64,000 bases of DNA from Eriocheir sinensis (GCF_024679095.1 NC_066518.1:9711083-9775082); one strand, 5' to 3'; counted from the first letter of the stretch, positions 35,669-47,733 are shown. Program-made: numbers and translations. The notes: generated by a model not told the origin, from the letters alone.

Positions 35669-35925
35669 GGGTCATGCTACGCTAGGTTAGGTTAGGTTAG
35701 TTTAGGTAAGGTTAAGTTGTTGGGTTAGGCTCGGTTAGGTTAGGTTAGTTTAGGTTAGGTTAAGTTGTTGGGTTAGGTTAGGTTAGGTTAGTTCAGGTAA
35801 GGTTAAGTTGTTGGGTTAGGTTAGGTTAGGTTAAGTTGTTGGGTCAGGTTAGGCTAGGTTAGGTAAGGTTAAGTTGTTTGGTTAGGTTAGGATAGGTTCG
35901 GCTGGGTTAGGATGGGCTAATTTTG
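35669..35925 (+). repeat. Interstitial TTAGG telomere-like array
   Basis: TTAGG pentamers alternate with TTTAGG, TAAGG and a GTTAAGTTGTTGGG spacer. The spacer's GTTGTTGGG recurs near 35716, 35764, 35807 and 35835, with a variant at 35873. (TTAGG)n is the ancestral arthropod telomere repeat. The interruptions and internal position mark this as an interstitial, decayed array. Confidence 0.85.
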
Positions 35926-35929
35926 GGAA

Positions 35930-36300
35930 GAAGGTTTGGCTAGAGTCTATTTGGGTCATATTTAGTGGGAATGGTAGTGAGAGTATTTTCCTGAACACTC
36001 TATGATTAGTTTTGAAGATACAACGCCTACTCTTCAACAGGTTGGGTTAGGTTAGGCTAAGTAAGGTTTAACTACGATTTACTTGGGTCATACTTAGTGA
36101 GTATCCCAATGAGAGTTTTTTCCTGAACACTCTATGGTTAGTTTTGGAGCTACAGCGCCTACTCTTCAACAGGTTAGGTTAGGTTAGGTTAGGGTAAGTA
36201 AGGTTTAACCATGATCTACTTGGGTCTTGGGTCATATTTAGTGGGAATCGCAGTGAGAGTATTTTTCTGAACTCCTCATGGTTAATTTCGGAGCTACACC
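35930..36300 (+). repeat. Three-copy 132-138 bp repeat with embedded TTAGG
   Basis: Each copy has CTATTTGGGTCAT (or ACTTGGGTCAT), ATTTAGTGGGAAT, GAGAGTATTTTCCTGAAC and TTAGTTTTGGAGCTAC, starting near 35943, 36075 and 36213. Between copies sits CCTACTCTTCAACAGGTT plus two to four TTAGG units (about 36034-36060 and 36160-36195). This is a composite, subtelomere-like tandem repeat. Confidence 0.85.
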
Positions 36301-36483
36301 ATCTTCCTCCTCCTCCTCCTCCTCCTCCTCCTCTTGTTACATGTCTTCCTCATCACTCGGAGACCACGCGCATATAGAGAGATTGGGAATATGCTTCTTT
36401 CCTTGCTGGCTGGGCTCACGATAAACGGCTGATGATGACGCTGATCGAACGACAGCCGAGTTAGCGGGATAGGGTAATATATT

Positions 36484-36770
36484 GGGTCAATAAGCAAGTT
36501 TTATGCCTTTCCTCCGTCTATATTTCTTCCTTCCGAGGGTCAATATGCAAGTTAGGCCTTCATTCCCTTCATCTGTATTTCTTCCTTTAAATTGTACGGC
36601 CAATAAGGAGATTAAAAGCCTTCCCGTCGTCTATATTTCTTCCTTCCGAGGGTCAATATGCAAGTTAAGCGTTCATTCCCTTCATCTGTATTTCTTCCTT
36701 TAAATTCTACGGCCAATAAGGAGATTAATTAAAAGCCTTCCCATCGTCTATATATCTTCCTTCCTACGAC
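36484..36770. repeat. 113-bp tandem repeat, about 2.5 copies
   Basis: GAGGGTCAATATGCAAGTTA begins at 36535 and 36648. Both copies share CATTCCCTTCATCTGTATTT and ACGGCCAATAAGGAGATTA. A partial copy leads in at 36484 and another trails to about 36765. Confidence 0.95.
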
Positions 36771-36774
36771 TTTG

Positions 36775-37078
36775 CATATCTAGACACTTTCCTAATGTGA
36801 TCTGACCAACGTTAACAGATGATCGTATTTAGTACATCGTATTTTTCGGTTTCTCATCCATAAGTATATCACAAAAACGTCGATACTTTACGGTTTTAAC
36901 ACTAACTTCAATTGGATATCGTTACTGGTGTGGCTACGATAGTTTTGGCGCCTGCAACTGATAGATGGAGTGTTCTGAGTACGATGCAATGTGGTCACTC
37001 TGAATCTGACTACTATGTTTTTGATGCTTCCTCTGTCTTCTGTGTTTGGGAGATGTGTTTTGCGTGTTTGTGTGTGTG
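36775..37078. other. AT-balanced complex sequence, no gene seen
   Basis: No repeats and no frame over 65 codons. Nothing recognised. Confidence 0.5.
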
Positions 37079-37080
37079 TG

Positions 37081-37124
37081 TGGGGGGGGGGGGGGATTAC
37101 CTAACCTAACCTAACCTAACCTAC
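37081..37124 (-). repeat. G-run and reverse-oriented TTAGG (CCTAA)n array
   Basis: A G13 run is followed by four to five perfect CCTAA units at about 37099-37122, which is TTAGG on the minus strand. It faces the plus-oriented TTAGG arrays at 35669-36195. Confidence 0.85.
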
Positions 37125-37600
37125 CCAATTGTAGTATTCTTCGGGGTGCAAGACTTTTCTGACGAAGTAACGAAGTATATTTATGCATTGCCACCTTCAT
37201 TTACGATTCAAGGATTCCTGCAGTTTAGACTTTAGATAGTACACCAGCAGGGGGAAGGAAGGTTACAGATTTAGAAGGAGCAGTACAGAAAATAAAAGCA
37301 AACCGGTTATTGAATTGGAATAGGTAAGTTTGCGATATTATGCGTGAAATACATGAATAAGACAGAGTACAGTTTATGTTAGACTTTCATGAAGATAATA
37401 AAATAGAATACGAACAATTACATATCCAAGTGTATGTATTGCGTGTGCTACTGTAATTCTCTCATTGGAAAGACAAGGAAACAGGTAAAATGCTAACAAT
37501 TGGAAACCCTTGTTCAATATTGTCAAACCTTGTGGATGACTTTGTTTTATTTTAGCAACACAATGAGACAAAGACGAAAGCAATCAGTGTGCATATTTTA
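37125..37600. other. AT-rich complex sequence, no gene seen
   Basis: Balanced and repeat-poor. A 69-codon minus frame (37374-37583) without domains. Confidence 0.5.
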
Positions 37601-37612
37601 ATTCATCACTTC

Positions 37613-37616
<4 letters not shown>

Positions 37617-37686
<70 letters not shown>

Positions 37687-37930
37687 ATCTATCTATCTAT
37701 CTATCTATCTATCTGTCTATCTATCTATCTATCTGTCTGTCTGTCTCCTTTCTACTTATCTTCTTCTTACGCCTCTTTTTTTTTTCTTTTTTTTCTTTCT
37801 TCACCGCCTATTTTTCTTCTTTTTAATTTTTATAATCGTATTTTATTGGTTCTTTTGCTCTTTTTTTCTTTTTACTTCTCTCTCTATCTATCTATCTATC
37901 TCTATCTATCTAACCATCTATCTTTCTCCC
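37617..37930. repeat. (CT)n and (TCTA)n microsatellites
   Basis: (CT)n at 37617-37648, (ATCT)n at 37648-37735 with TCTG variants to 37747, and a second (TATC)n at 37886-37922. Confidence 0.95.
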
Positions 37931-37949
37931 TCCCTCCCATCCTTTCCCT

Positions 37950-38470
37950 TTCATCCTGGGGCAAAATAACTCTCCCTTCCTGAATAACCGCACTTGTTTA
38001 TATTTATCTTCCCATCCATCTCCTCCTCCCTCCCCGAGCTAACATTGGTTATTAATGTTATTTTTTTTTCTCTTACTTCTCCCTCACTTCCCACTTTCCT
38101 ATACTTTCCTTTCCTTTTCTTCTGTCTCCGTATTCTTGAACTGGCTCGTCCTTACGCTCATTTGTCTTTGTTCCTTCTCGCATCTGTGTTTTCAGTTCGC
38201 TTTAGTATATTTCGTTTTCTATCTTCTTTTTTATTTGTTCACTTTTTCTAGTTTTCTCTATGCTTTCCTTTGTTACTTTCACCTTTTCGTCTATTCATGC
38301 ATCCCTTTTTTCTACTTCCCTTCCCTTTTATTTTATTTTCACTGTTTCTTTCTCTTCTTTCACTCACCATCCTTCCTCTCTTTGTTTCCCTTTTCATTTC
38401 CTTCTTTTTAATTTCATTCCTTTATCCCTTCCCTCCTTTCTCTTCAATTATTCATCCTCTCTCTCTCTCA
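37950..38470. repeat. T/C-rich block
   Basis: Pyrimidine-rich with TTTCC and TTCTTTC words. Phe/Ser/Leu frames only. Confidence 0.65.
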
Positions 38471-38540
38471 TGATTATCTCTCGTATTATTCATGACATTT
38501 ATTAATTTAGTTCTTTTTCTCTTCTGTAGTTTGCGTCCAT

Positions 38541-38542
<2 letters not shown>

Positions 38543-38587
<45 letters not shown>

Positions 38588-38735
38588 TAGATCCTTTGTT
38601 CAGTCCGCCCGTAATTAATTTCTGACGAAGTTATTCTCAGTGATTGGGGAAACGGAAGAAAGAGGAGGAGGAGGAGGAGGAGGAGGAGGAGAAGAGAAAA
38701 GAATGTGCAGATGAAGAGAGGAATGATATCGTAGC

Positions 38736-38810
<75 letters not shown>
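38543..38810. repeat. (GT)n 38543-38584, GGA 38666-38690, (GA)n 38740-38810
   Basis: Three perfect runs with short complex spacers. Confidence 0.95.
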
Positions 38811-38812
<2 letters not shown>

Positions 38813-39054
38813 CGTGAATGCATACATAAACATAGTAAAAAAACAAAGATAGCCAGTAGAAAAATTAAAAAAGATATGAAAAAGGAAAAAAAAGAGACTA
38901 TGAAGAAAGAAAATTAACAAAAGAGGAGAAAGAAGAGGAAGAGAAAGATCAGTAGAAAGGAAAGAGAGAGGAAGATAAAGATGCTGGAATCACAAAGAAA
39001 TGCCATAAATAACACATGATAAAGAGACGCGTGTGAATGGGAAGGAGGAGAAGC

Positions 39055-39528
<474 letters not shown>

Positions 39529-39539
39529 ATCGCCTAACT

Positions 39540-40145
39540 TAGCAGCATCCGGGCCCCTGGAGTCCAATCTGAAATACCCACAATTAAGTTTTCATACCGT
39601 TGTGGCCTGAAATTACCTGCCCAAGTTTCCCATTAAAGTTTTATATATGACCCGGAGAGGCTTTAGGGATGGGGGCTAGAAGAGGAGTAAGGATAGAGTA
39701 AGAAGTGCGGAAGAGAAAGGAAGAGAGGGAGAGGGTGTGAGGAGGATGGAGATGATGGAATGGAAGGAGAGATAATAAGGAAGAGAAAGGAAGAGAGAGG
39801 AAGGGAGTGAGAGAGAAGAGATGAAGGAATGGAAAGGAGAGAGAGGAGTGAAGGTCAGAAGGGAATTATAAAGTCATGTTTTGGAATGTAAATCAAATGG
39901 TTGGTTATGTATGTGTGTTTGTGTGTGTATATATTTATGTTGTTGTTGATTGAACTTCATTGAATGGATAAAGAGGGAGTAAATGACAGGAAGGAGGGAA
40001 GTAAGGAAGGAAGGATGGAAGGAATATTAAAGGAAGAACAAGTAAGAAGGGCAAAGGGAAATAAAGATGGTAGGAAAGTAGAAAAGGAAGGAAGGATGGA
40101 AGGCAATAAAGGAAGAAAGGAAAGAAGGAAGGAAGGGACATTGGA
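39540..40145. other. Complex then purine-rich sequence, no gene
   Basis: 39530-39660 is complex with no frame of note. 39660-39860 has GAAGAGAGGGAG repeats and 39960-40140 has AAGG repeats. Confidence 0.55.
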
Positions 40146-40164
40146 GGCTTTATACAGAGTGTTA

Positions 40165-41010
40165 TCCATCTTCCTTTTCTCTTCTTCCCCTCTTCCTCTT
40201 TTTCCCCTCCTTCTCTTCTTCCCTTCTTCTATTTCTCCCTTCTCTTCTTTGCCTCTCTTTCCTCTCCCCGCCTCTCCCCTATCCAAGTTTACTCTCTCTA
40301 CTCTCATAAAATGCACACCAGCTCCTTTATCTGTCTGTCTGTCTGTCTCTCTCCTTTATTTTTCCTTCCATTTTTGTCTCTTTCCCTTCGTCTTTCCTCT
40401 TTGTTCTCTTTCTTCTACTTTCAACTATCTTTGCCTGCTATTTTTTTTTCATCCTCTTTCATTCCTACTCTTTCCTCTTTGCTTTCTTTTTCGTCCTTAA
40501 TATTTTCCTGTGTTCCTTTTTTTTCTTATTGCTTTCTTTCCTACTCTTTTCCTCTTTGTTCTTTCTTCTCCCTTCTCTTTCTACTCTTTCCATGCCTTCT
40601 ATTTTCCTTCCTACGGTTTCCCTTCTGATTACTCTTACTTACTCTTCCTACTCTTTCACTTCTTGGTCTTACTCTTCTTCCTCTTTCCCTTTCTCCTTCT
40701 CTTCTTCCTACTTTGCATTTCATCTCATCTCCCGCTTTCCTTCCCATTTCGTCCTTCCAGAAATAATAATCTTCTCATTTTGCCTCTTCCTTAGATTAAT
40801 CCCAGTTCTCCCTTCCTTCCTTCCTTCCTTCCATCCATCCTTCCCCTTTCCATCCTTCACCTTACCCTTCGTCCTCTTTCATCCATATCCTTCATGCCCC
40901 GCGCCGCTCCCCTCTTCTTCCCCTATTCTCTTTCTGCTTTCCCTTTTCTCACTCCGCCGCATTCTCCCTCCTTCCCTCCCGACTCCCCTCTCTCCCCTAA
41001 AGGGCCATTA
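40165..41010. repeat. Pyrimidine-rich block
   Basis: TTCCTC, TTTCTTC and TTCC units. The motif CTTTCCTACTCTT is near 40546 and recurs in variants. TTCC run at about 40814-40835. No gene. Confidence 0.75.
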
Positions 41011-41200
41011 ATTTCAACAACCACTAAATTGAAATAAAAAAATCATAAAAAAGGCCTACTTGTAACGTGATCACCATTTGTATGAGGGATGGTGGAATGG
41101 AATAGGAGGGAGTGATGGAGGGAGGGAGGGAGAGAGCGAGGGAGGGAGGGATAATGGAAGGGAATAGGAGAGAGTGTCGGAGGTAGGGATGGAGAGTGAG

Positions 41201-41670
<470 letters not shown>

Positions 41671-41954
41671 AAAGATAAAATATGAGAATAATAAAGAAAG
41701 AGTCGAGGAAGGAAGAGAGGAAGATAAAAGGAGGAATGAATAAAAAAGTGGAAACAGAAAACTTGAGAGACAGAGAGGAAAGAAAGAGTTAAAGACACTG
41801 AGGTAATAAATAGTAAGAAAAAGGAGGTGAAGATGCAGAGGAGGAGGAGCAGGAAGAGGAGGAGGAGGAGGAGGAAGAGGAGGAGGAGGAGGAGGAGGAG
41901 GAAAAAGGGAGAAAGAAGATGTGTCGAGTTGGCAGGGAAGAAGAAAGAGACACC

Positions 41955-41956
<2 letters not shown>

Positions 41957-42049
<93 letters not shown>

Positions 42050-42098
42050 ACCGTGAAATAACTCTGCAAGGGAGTGTGCAAAAAAACAGAAAGCAAGG

Positions 42099-42160
<62 letters not shown>
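41957..42160. repeat. (GA)n / (CT)n inverted pair
   Basis: (GA)n at 41957-42045 and (CT)n at 42101-42160 are reverse complements separated by 55 bp. GGA tracts precede at 41838-41902. Transcribed or single-stranded, the pair could fold into a hairpin with a stem of up to 60 bp. Confidence 0.95.
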
Positions 42161-42167
<7 letters not shown>

Positions 42168-42231
42168 ATTATTGACATACCGCCAAAGCTTTAATGTAGC
42201 GATCATCTTCTGGCGCTTATTAAGATCTATA

Positions 42232-42656
42232 GGAGGAGGAGGAGGAGGAGGAGGAGGAGGAGTAACACAAAGGTAGAACAAACAACAGCAGACCTGATGG
42301 TCCTTACGAGGCTGTTTGTGACAAGCAACACTGTAATATCTTAGTTGCTGGTTAGATTCAAAATACTTGTCTAATCTATTCTTGAAGGACGTAACTGTTG
42401 TATTATCAACGACATCACAAGGTAGAGAATTCCAAACATTAACGACTCGATTGAAGAAGAAGTGTTTGGCTTCGTGCGACGAGAATCTTTTACCACTTAT
42501 CTTCAAATTGTCATTTCTTCATGTTCTATTTGATCGATCAATTGTAAAGTAATCTTCCGCATTAATATGACTGAATCCTTCAAACATTTTAAACACTTCC
42601 ATTAGATCGCCTCGCATTCTTCGTTTTGATAGGCTGAATAAATTTACTTCTGTTCA
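42232..42656 (-). mobile_element. 5'-truncated non-LTR retrotransposon, RT C-terminal end
   Basis: Read on minus, the frame gives Asn-Leu-Phe-Ser-Leu-Ser-Lys-Arg-Arg-Met-Arg-Gly-Asp-Leu, then Glu-Val-Phe-Lys-Met-Phe-Glu-Gly-Phe, an in-frame TGA (42519-42521), and then Lys-Ile-Ser-Gly-Lys-Arg-Phe. The last part reads Phe-Phe-Asn-Arg-Val-Val-Asn-Val-Trp-Asn-Ser-Leu-Pro and Ser-Phe-Lys-Asn-Arg-Leu-Asp-Lys-Tyr. The RRMRGDLxEVFK ... FxxRVVNxWNSLP ... SFKNRLDKY pattern is the classic extreme C-terminus of ORF2 in CR1/Jockey-like LINEs. Upstream RT catalytic and endonuclease domains are missing, so it is a dead copy. The 3' side ends in a (CCT)n run (42232-42262), plausibly the element's microsatellite tail. 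One stop in about 130 codons suggests moderate age. It is a different LINE from the one at 15205-15575. Confidence 0.75.
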
Positions 42657-42659
42657 TAA

Positions 42660-43500
42660 GATAAGAGGAGGAAGAGGAGGAAGAAGAAGAAGAGGAAGAG
42701 GAAGTGGAAAAGGGAGAGGAAGAAGAAGGAGAAACACCAAAGAAGGCAAAGAAAAAAATAAAGATGATGATGATGATGATGATGAACAGAAAGAGAAATG
42801 ACAACAAATACGACAAAGATGATGAGGACGATGACTGAGTCGAAGAAGAAAATGAAAACGAAAACGAAAAAAAAGAGAAAAAGAGAAAGAAGAAGAAGAG
42901 GAGAGAGAAGTAAAGAAAACGTGTAAGAGGCGGAAGGAAAGAAAGAAAAAGAGGGAGAGGAAGAGAGAGAGAGAGGCGGAGAAAACTTGTATGTAAAGCA
43001 AATGGGAGGGAACGCGGAGAAGGAAAAAGAGGAAGAAGAGGAGGATTAAAGAAAAAAAAAGCCAATAGTTAGAAGAGAAGCAGGAAGATTTACAACGCAA
43101 GGAAATGGAAGTGGTGGACGAAGAGGAGGAGGAGGAGGAAGAAGAAAAAGAAGAAGAGAAGAAAGAAATAAAGAAAGAAAGAAAGAAGCAGAAGAGGATG
43201 AATGAACGAAAAAAAAGGAGGAGGAAGACAGTGGAAAAAGGAAACGAAGGAAGAAGGAAGGAAGGAGGAGGAGGTGGAAGTGAGAGAATATTTCGTGGAA
43301 GAGGAAGTGGAGGAGGAGGAGGAGGAGGAGGAGGGAAAAAGAGGAGGGGAAAAAAAGTAAAGCAAAGAAATTATAGGAAGTTGAGGCGGATGGAGATTAT
43401 TTATAAGAGAAGGAAATGGAGGAGGAGAATCAGGAGGAGGAGGAGGAGGAGGAGGAGGAGGAGGGACTATTTAGGAGGGAGGTAATGGCGCGAGAAGTCC
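42660..43500. repeat. Purine-rich block with GGA tracts
   Basis: GAAGAAGAGG and GGA units, with (GAT)n at about 42763-42784 and GGA runs at 43310-43333 and 43433-43463. Ser/Phe minus and Lys/Arg/Glu plus frames are compositional. Confidence 0.75.
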
Positions 43501-43698
43501 AGGAGGAAAAAAAACGTAATATTTGAAGGGAAATAAATTGACAAGAGAGAAAATTAGAAATAAATTGTGCCTTCCTTACCTCCTCCTCCTCCTCCTCCAG
43601 TTGGAAAGGAGGTTAGGAGGAAATGTGGAGGAAGGAAGGAAGGAGGAGGGAAACGAGGAGGAAGAGAGATTCGATGAAGCTTACCACATAGGAAGAGT

Positions 43699-43699
<1 letters not shown>

Positions 43700-43781
<82 letters not shown>

Positions 43782-43816
43782 TTAAGGGAGAAAATGGTGT
43801 TTGAGGGTGTTTGTGT

Positions 43817-43851
<35 letters not shown>
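43700..43851. repeat. (GA)n / (CT)n inverted pair, 42-bp spacer
   Basis: (GA)n at 43700-43778 is followed by a short complex spacer and (CT)n at 43820-43851. Confidence 0.95.
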
Positions 43852-43854
<3 letters not shown>

Positions 43855-44009
43855 CCAAGCAAGCAGTTGAATTAAGAACCTCTTCACCTTTTTTTGTTTG
43901 TTTTTTTCTTCTTTTTTTTCTTTTTATTCTCTTCAAAAGTTTAAGTAAAAAGAGTTCCGTGAGAGTGAAAGTTTTATTGAATTTAAATAGACGCTTGATG
44001 TGCTTTGTA

Positions 44010-44024
44010 TGCGTGTGTGTTTGT

Positions 44025-44088
<64 letters not shown>

Positions 44089-44190
44089 AATGTTATGAGA
44101 ATGTAGATTTTACGTTTATGTCTCAGTGAATGAATGTATGTATGTATATTTGTATGTATGTTTGTATGTATGTATGTATGTATAATGTGT
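44010..44190. repeat. (GT)n and (TATG)n microsatellites
   Basis: (GT)n at 44022-44084 after GTTTGTGGTG, then GTAT/GTTT tetramers at about 44133-44182. Confidence 0.95.
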
Positions 44191-44249
44191 ATTTGTGTGT
44201 TTTATAGAAATGGTTATCGTCATCATTTTCTTATTTATTTTATATTGCA

Positions 44250-44920
44250 ATTATTTTTCACTTTTTCTTCTTATTATTATTATTATCATTGTTAGTATTT
44301 GTATTAGTATTATTAGGATAACTTCACCATCATCACCACTATTATCATCGTCATCATCATTACCACCATCATCAACAACAACAAGAACAGCATCAACAAC
44401 CCCATAAATATTTCAAGTCTCGTCTCCGTCGTCGCCGCTGCTGTTGTTTTCCTTTTTCGGTCTCGTCAAAGTATCGATTTAGTTTTTTTTTCCTCGTTGA
44501 CTTCGTGGAAACAAAGTCACGACACGGAAAAAATGCTGGCTGATGGCTGAAGTTTAAAGGGCTTTCGTGGGGAGGAGCGAACGGAGGAAGGGGGAAGGGA
44601 AGGGGAAAGGGGCGAGAGAGGAGGCTGTGAAGAGATGGGGTAATGGAAGGGAATAAATTGTGGCATAGTGGGACGCTGATGGGAGCAGGATGGGAAGGGT
44701 GTGAAGGAACAGATGAAGACTTTCGTGAGGAGGGAAAGGGGAAAAAGGGAAGGAGGGGAGGGAGGCTGTAAAGAAAGAGTAATGGTAGGGAATAGATGGG
44801 AACAGGATGGAAAGGGTTTGAAGAGATAGAATAATGATGGATGTATTGGGAAGGTGGATGATGATAGGGAAGCAACGAGGTGGATGAATTGATGGATGGA
44901 GAAGATTGATGTGGACGGCT
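44250..44920. other. AT-rich then G/A-rich sequence, no gene
   Basis: ATT/ATC triplets at 44260-44400. 44550-44900 contains a decayed duplication around GGGGAAGGGAAGGGG and GGCTGTGAAGAGA / GGCTGTAAAGAAA, both followed by TAATGGNAGGGAATA (about 44622 and 44762). Confidence 0.6.
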
Positions 44921-44924
44921 ACGC

Positions 44925-45657
44925 TGTGATACATATATAAGGGTGTACATGGTATCTGGACACCTATTGTAAAAAAAAATAGGGTCCATCGGAAAGGGGA
45001 TGAAGAGGGTGATGAAGTGCAGATAATGTGATGAAGTTCAAGGAATATAAGTAAAGTGTATTAGATATAAGGGTAAGATTGAGGTGTGATAGTGATGATA
45101 TGATCCCAATTACAGGTAAGGGTGATAAACCTTGAGATACAGGTAAAAGGTAGCATGTACATAGGTAAACAAATGGCAAGGTGTTCAGGGCAGTGATCAG
45201 GCTGTACAGAAGACGAAATGTTTGAATCAGAGACGTACAGGCAATGGGAGATACGAGAATAGATAAGACATAGATAAGAGAAAGTTGTATAAGCTATAGA
45301 AAAAGCAGGGATGACGATATAGTTGTGAGACATAGCAGGGTGGTAAGCAGAGGCCTAGGGTTGGTTTGTAGCCTATAGAGGTGGCAGGATGGGAGAATGG
45401 CAAGGGTAGGAAAATAGAAGGGAGATAAACAGAGGCTTAGAGTTAGTTTGTAGGCTATAAGAGAAGCTGGAATGGTGGATCACAGGGGTGGTAGAAATAG
45501 CAGACGTAAAAAGAAGTTTGTAGTCTATAGAGGAGGCAGCAGGGAGGATAGCAAGGGTGTGAGATATAACAAGAGTGGATGGACTATACGAGAGGCTGGA
45601 GGTAGTAAAAAGTGAGATAGGAAATAATAAAGAGTGTCTGGATGAAGTACATAGGCC

Positions 45658-45660
<3 letters not shown>
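44925..45660. repeat. Degenerate repeats around GTTTGTAGNCTATA
   Basis: GTTTGTAGCCTATAGAGGTG, GTTTGTAGGCTATAAGAGAA and GTTTGTAGTCTATAGAGGAG occur near 45365, 45447 and 45519, a decayed 72-82 bp tandem repeat. AGGCCTA words recur to 45950. No gene. Confidence 0.65.

Positions 45661-45726
<66 letters not shown>
45660..45726. repeat. (GA)n microsatellite flanked by a direct repeat
   Basis: The flanks on both sides carry GATG.AGTACATAGGCCTA (near 45640 and 45781), a direct repeat of about 140 bp spacing enclosing the GA run. Confidence 0.85.
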
Positions 45727-45728
<2 letters not shown>

Positions 45729-46235
45729 TAGCTTGTTGGAGAGAAAGGAAGAGGAGCCATAGGAGTCTAGGATATGCCAGGATGGAGTACATAGGCCTAA
45801 GAAGGATGTACAGGATGTAGGAAGCTCTAGTCTAGATCATAAGGATGTAATTTGAAGAGTAATTTCCTGGATTGTAAAGAAGGATGCTTGTAGGATAGTG
45901 GCGTTTAGAGGTATGGGAGAGGGGGGAGGGGGGTGTATATAGGCCTATAGGTAATGGGTAGGAAATAGGGGGGAGGTATAGCAGTGTAGTTGTAGGTACT
46001 GTTGGGTGTGCTCTTAACTTAAAGGTGATGGGTCGTAGGTACACACACACACACACACGCACACGCACACTCACTCAGGGGACCCGGTAACCCTGTTCTT
46101 GCGTGTTTTTTTCTTTCTTTATTATTCTCTCTCTCTCTCTCTCTCATGTTCTTCCTCCTTCGCCTCCTCATCCGTCACCGCTCTTTTTATCCTCTTTTTT
46201 TTTGTGTTCTTTTTGTTCTTTACTGAGTTTGATGT

Positions 46236-46500
46236 TCGTGGAAAGGGGGAAGGGAGGAGGAAGAAGAAGAAGGGGAGAGAGAGAAGGATGAGAAGAGAAA
46301 GGGAAAAAAGAAAAAGGGGAAAGGTAGGAAGAGGAAAGGAAAGAGGGGAAGGTGGAAGGTATAAGAAGAGGATGGGGAAGAGGGAAAAAGGAAGGAGAAG
46401 AGGAAAAGAGGGGAGGGTAGGAAGAGGAAAGAGGAGAGGGAAAGAGGGAAGGGAAGAAGGAAAGGGGAAGAGATATGAAGGACTGAGATGGTGGTTTAAA
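46236..46500. repeat. Purine-rich block
   Basis: GGGAAGAGGAAAAG units. The Lys/Arg/Gly frame is compositional. Confidence 0.75.
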
Positions 46501-46529
46501 GGACTGGTTGAGGTGGTGGTTGGGTGGGT

Positions 46530-46800
46530 GATGTTGGTGGTAGTGTAGGTGGTGATGATGGTAGTGATGGTGATGGTGGTGGTGATGCTGGTGATGGTGA
46601 AACGAAATGGTGGTTGTGATTCCAGTCAGGTGATGTTGCTGAGCGGAGATGATTTAATATTGCCTCTTCAGCATCACCACCACCACCACCACCACCACCA
46701 CCACCCACACACACCCTCGCTTGTCTTCCTTCCACCCATCCATCACCACCCCACCCCTTCCTTCCCTTTAACCCCCCCCCCCCCCAGCGGCCTAGTAACC
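46530..46800. repeat. GGT/GAT and (CAC)n tracts
   Basis: GGTGATGGTGG at 46530-46600 is followed by (CAC)n at about 46674-46705, an inverted GGT/CAC arrangement, then C-runs to 46788. Confidence 0.8.
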
Positions 46801-46839
46801 ACCCCACTACATGCCTCCCAACAACCTTGATATTATTTT

Positions 46840-47570
46840 CTCCTTTGCTTGATTTCTTCCCTCCTCCTCCCCCTTCTTCTCCTCCTCCTCCTCCATCTTC
46901 TCCCTCTTCCCATCTCCCTTTCCTATCCTTTTCCTTTTCTCCCTTTCCTCTTCTCTTGTCTCTTGTAATTTCTTCTCTCCTCTTCGCTCTATCCTCTTCT
47001 TCTCTTCTTCTCCTCCTCTCCTCCCTTTCCTTTCCTTTTCTTTTTTCTTCCTTTCCCTCTTTCCTCTTTTCTCTCCCTTTCCTTTCCACCTCCCCTTCCT
47101 CTTCTTTTCTTCCTTCCTTCTCTTCTTTCCTTCCTCCCCTACCATTCTTCCCCTCTTCCTCCCCTTCTATCCCCTCCCCTTCCTCCCCTCCCCCCCCTCC
47201 CTACTCCCCCTCCCTCCCTTCCCCATACTCTTCCTCCCCCCTGTCTTTCCATCTCCCACCCAGCCCACCTCCTCCTCTCTGCCCACCCCCTAACCCAACT
47301 CCAAACAACCCTCTCTACACCCACGACACCCCCCCCTTCTCCTTCCCCACCCCCCCTCCCCCCACCCCCCTCCCAGTCGCCTCCCCCCCCCCCTCCTCCC
47401 TCTGCCCTTCCTCCTTCCACCCTTCCCCCCCTTCCCCTTCCCCCCCTCCCCCCCCAGCCTCCCCCCTGCATTCCTTTTTCCTCTTTCTCTTTCTCTGCAT
47501 TCACCCATCTCCCCCCCCTAGCCCCTCCCTGTCTCCTTCCCCCCCCCTCCCCCACCCCGCCCCCCGCCTG
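46840..47570. repeat. Pyrimidine block becoming strongly C-rich
   Basis: CTTTTC/CTCC units run to about 47140. Dense C-runs (C6 to C9 separated by T or A) follow from about 47180 to 47560. The minus strand is therefore rich in G-runs. Gly/Arg minus frames and Pro/Ser plus frames are compositional. Confidence 0.8.
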
Positions 47571-47643
47571 GCTCGTTGACGCTCGACGTAACTTTGTGGT
47601 AAGATGAGAATCCCCCGAGAGCGCCCAAGATTATTTAATGCCT

Positions 47644-47651
<8 letters not shown>

Positions 47652-47730
<79 letters not shown>
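47652..47730. repeat. (GA)n microsatellite
   Basis: Perfect GA run. Confidence 0.95.
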
Positions 47731-47733
<3 letters not shown>

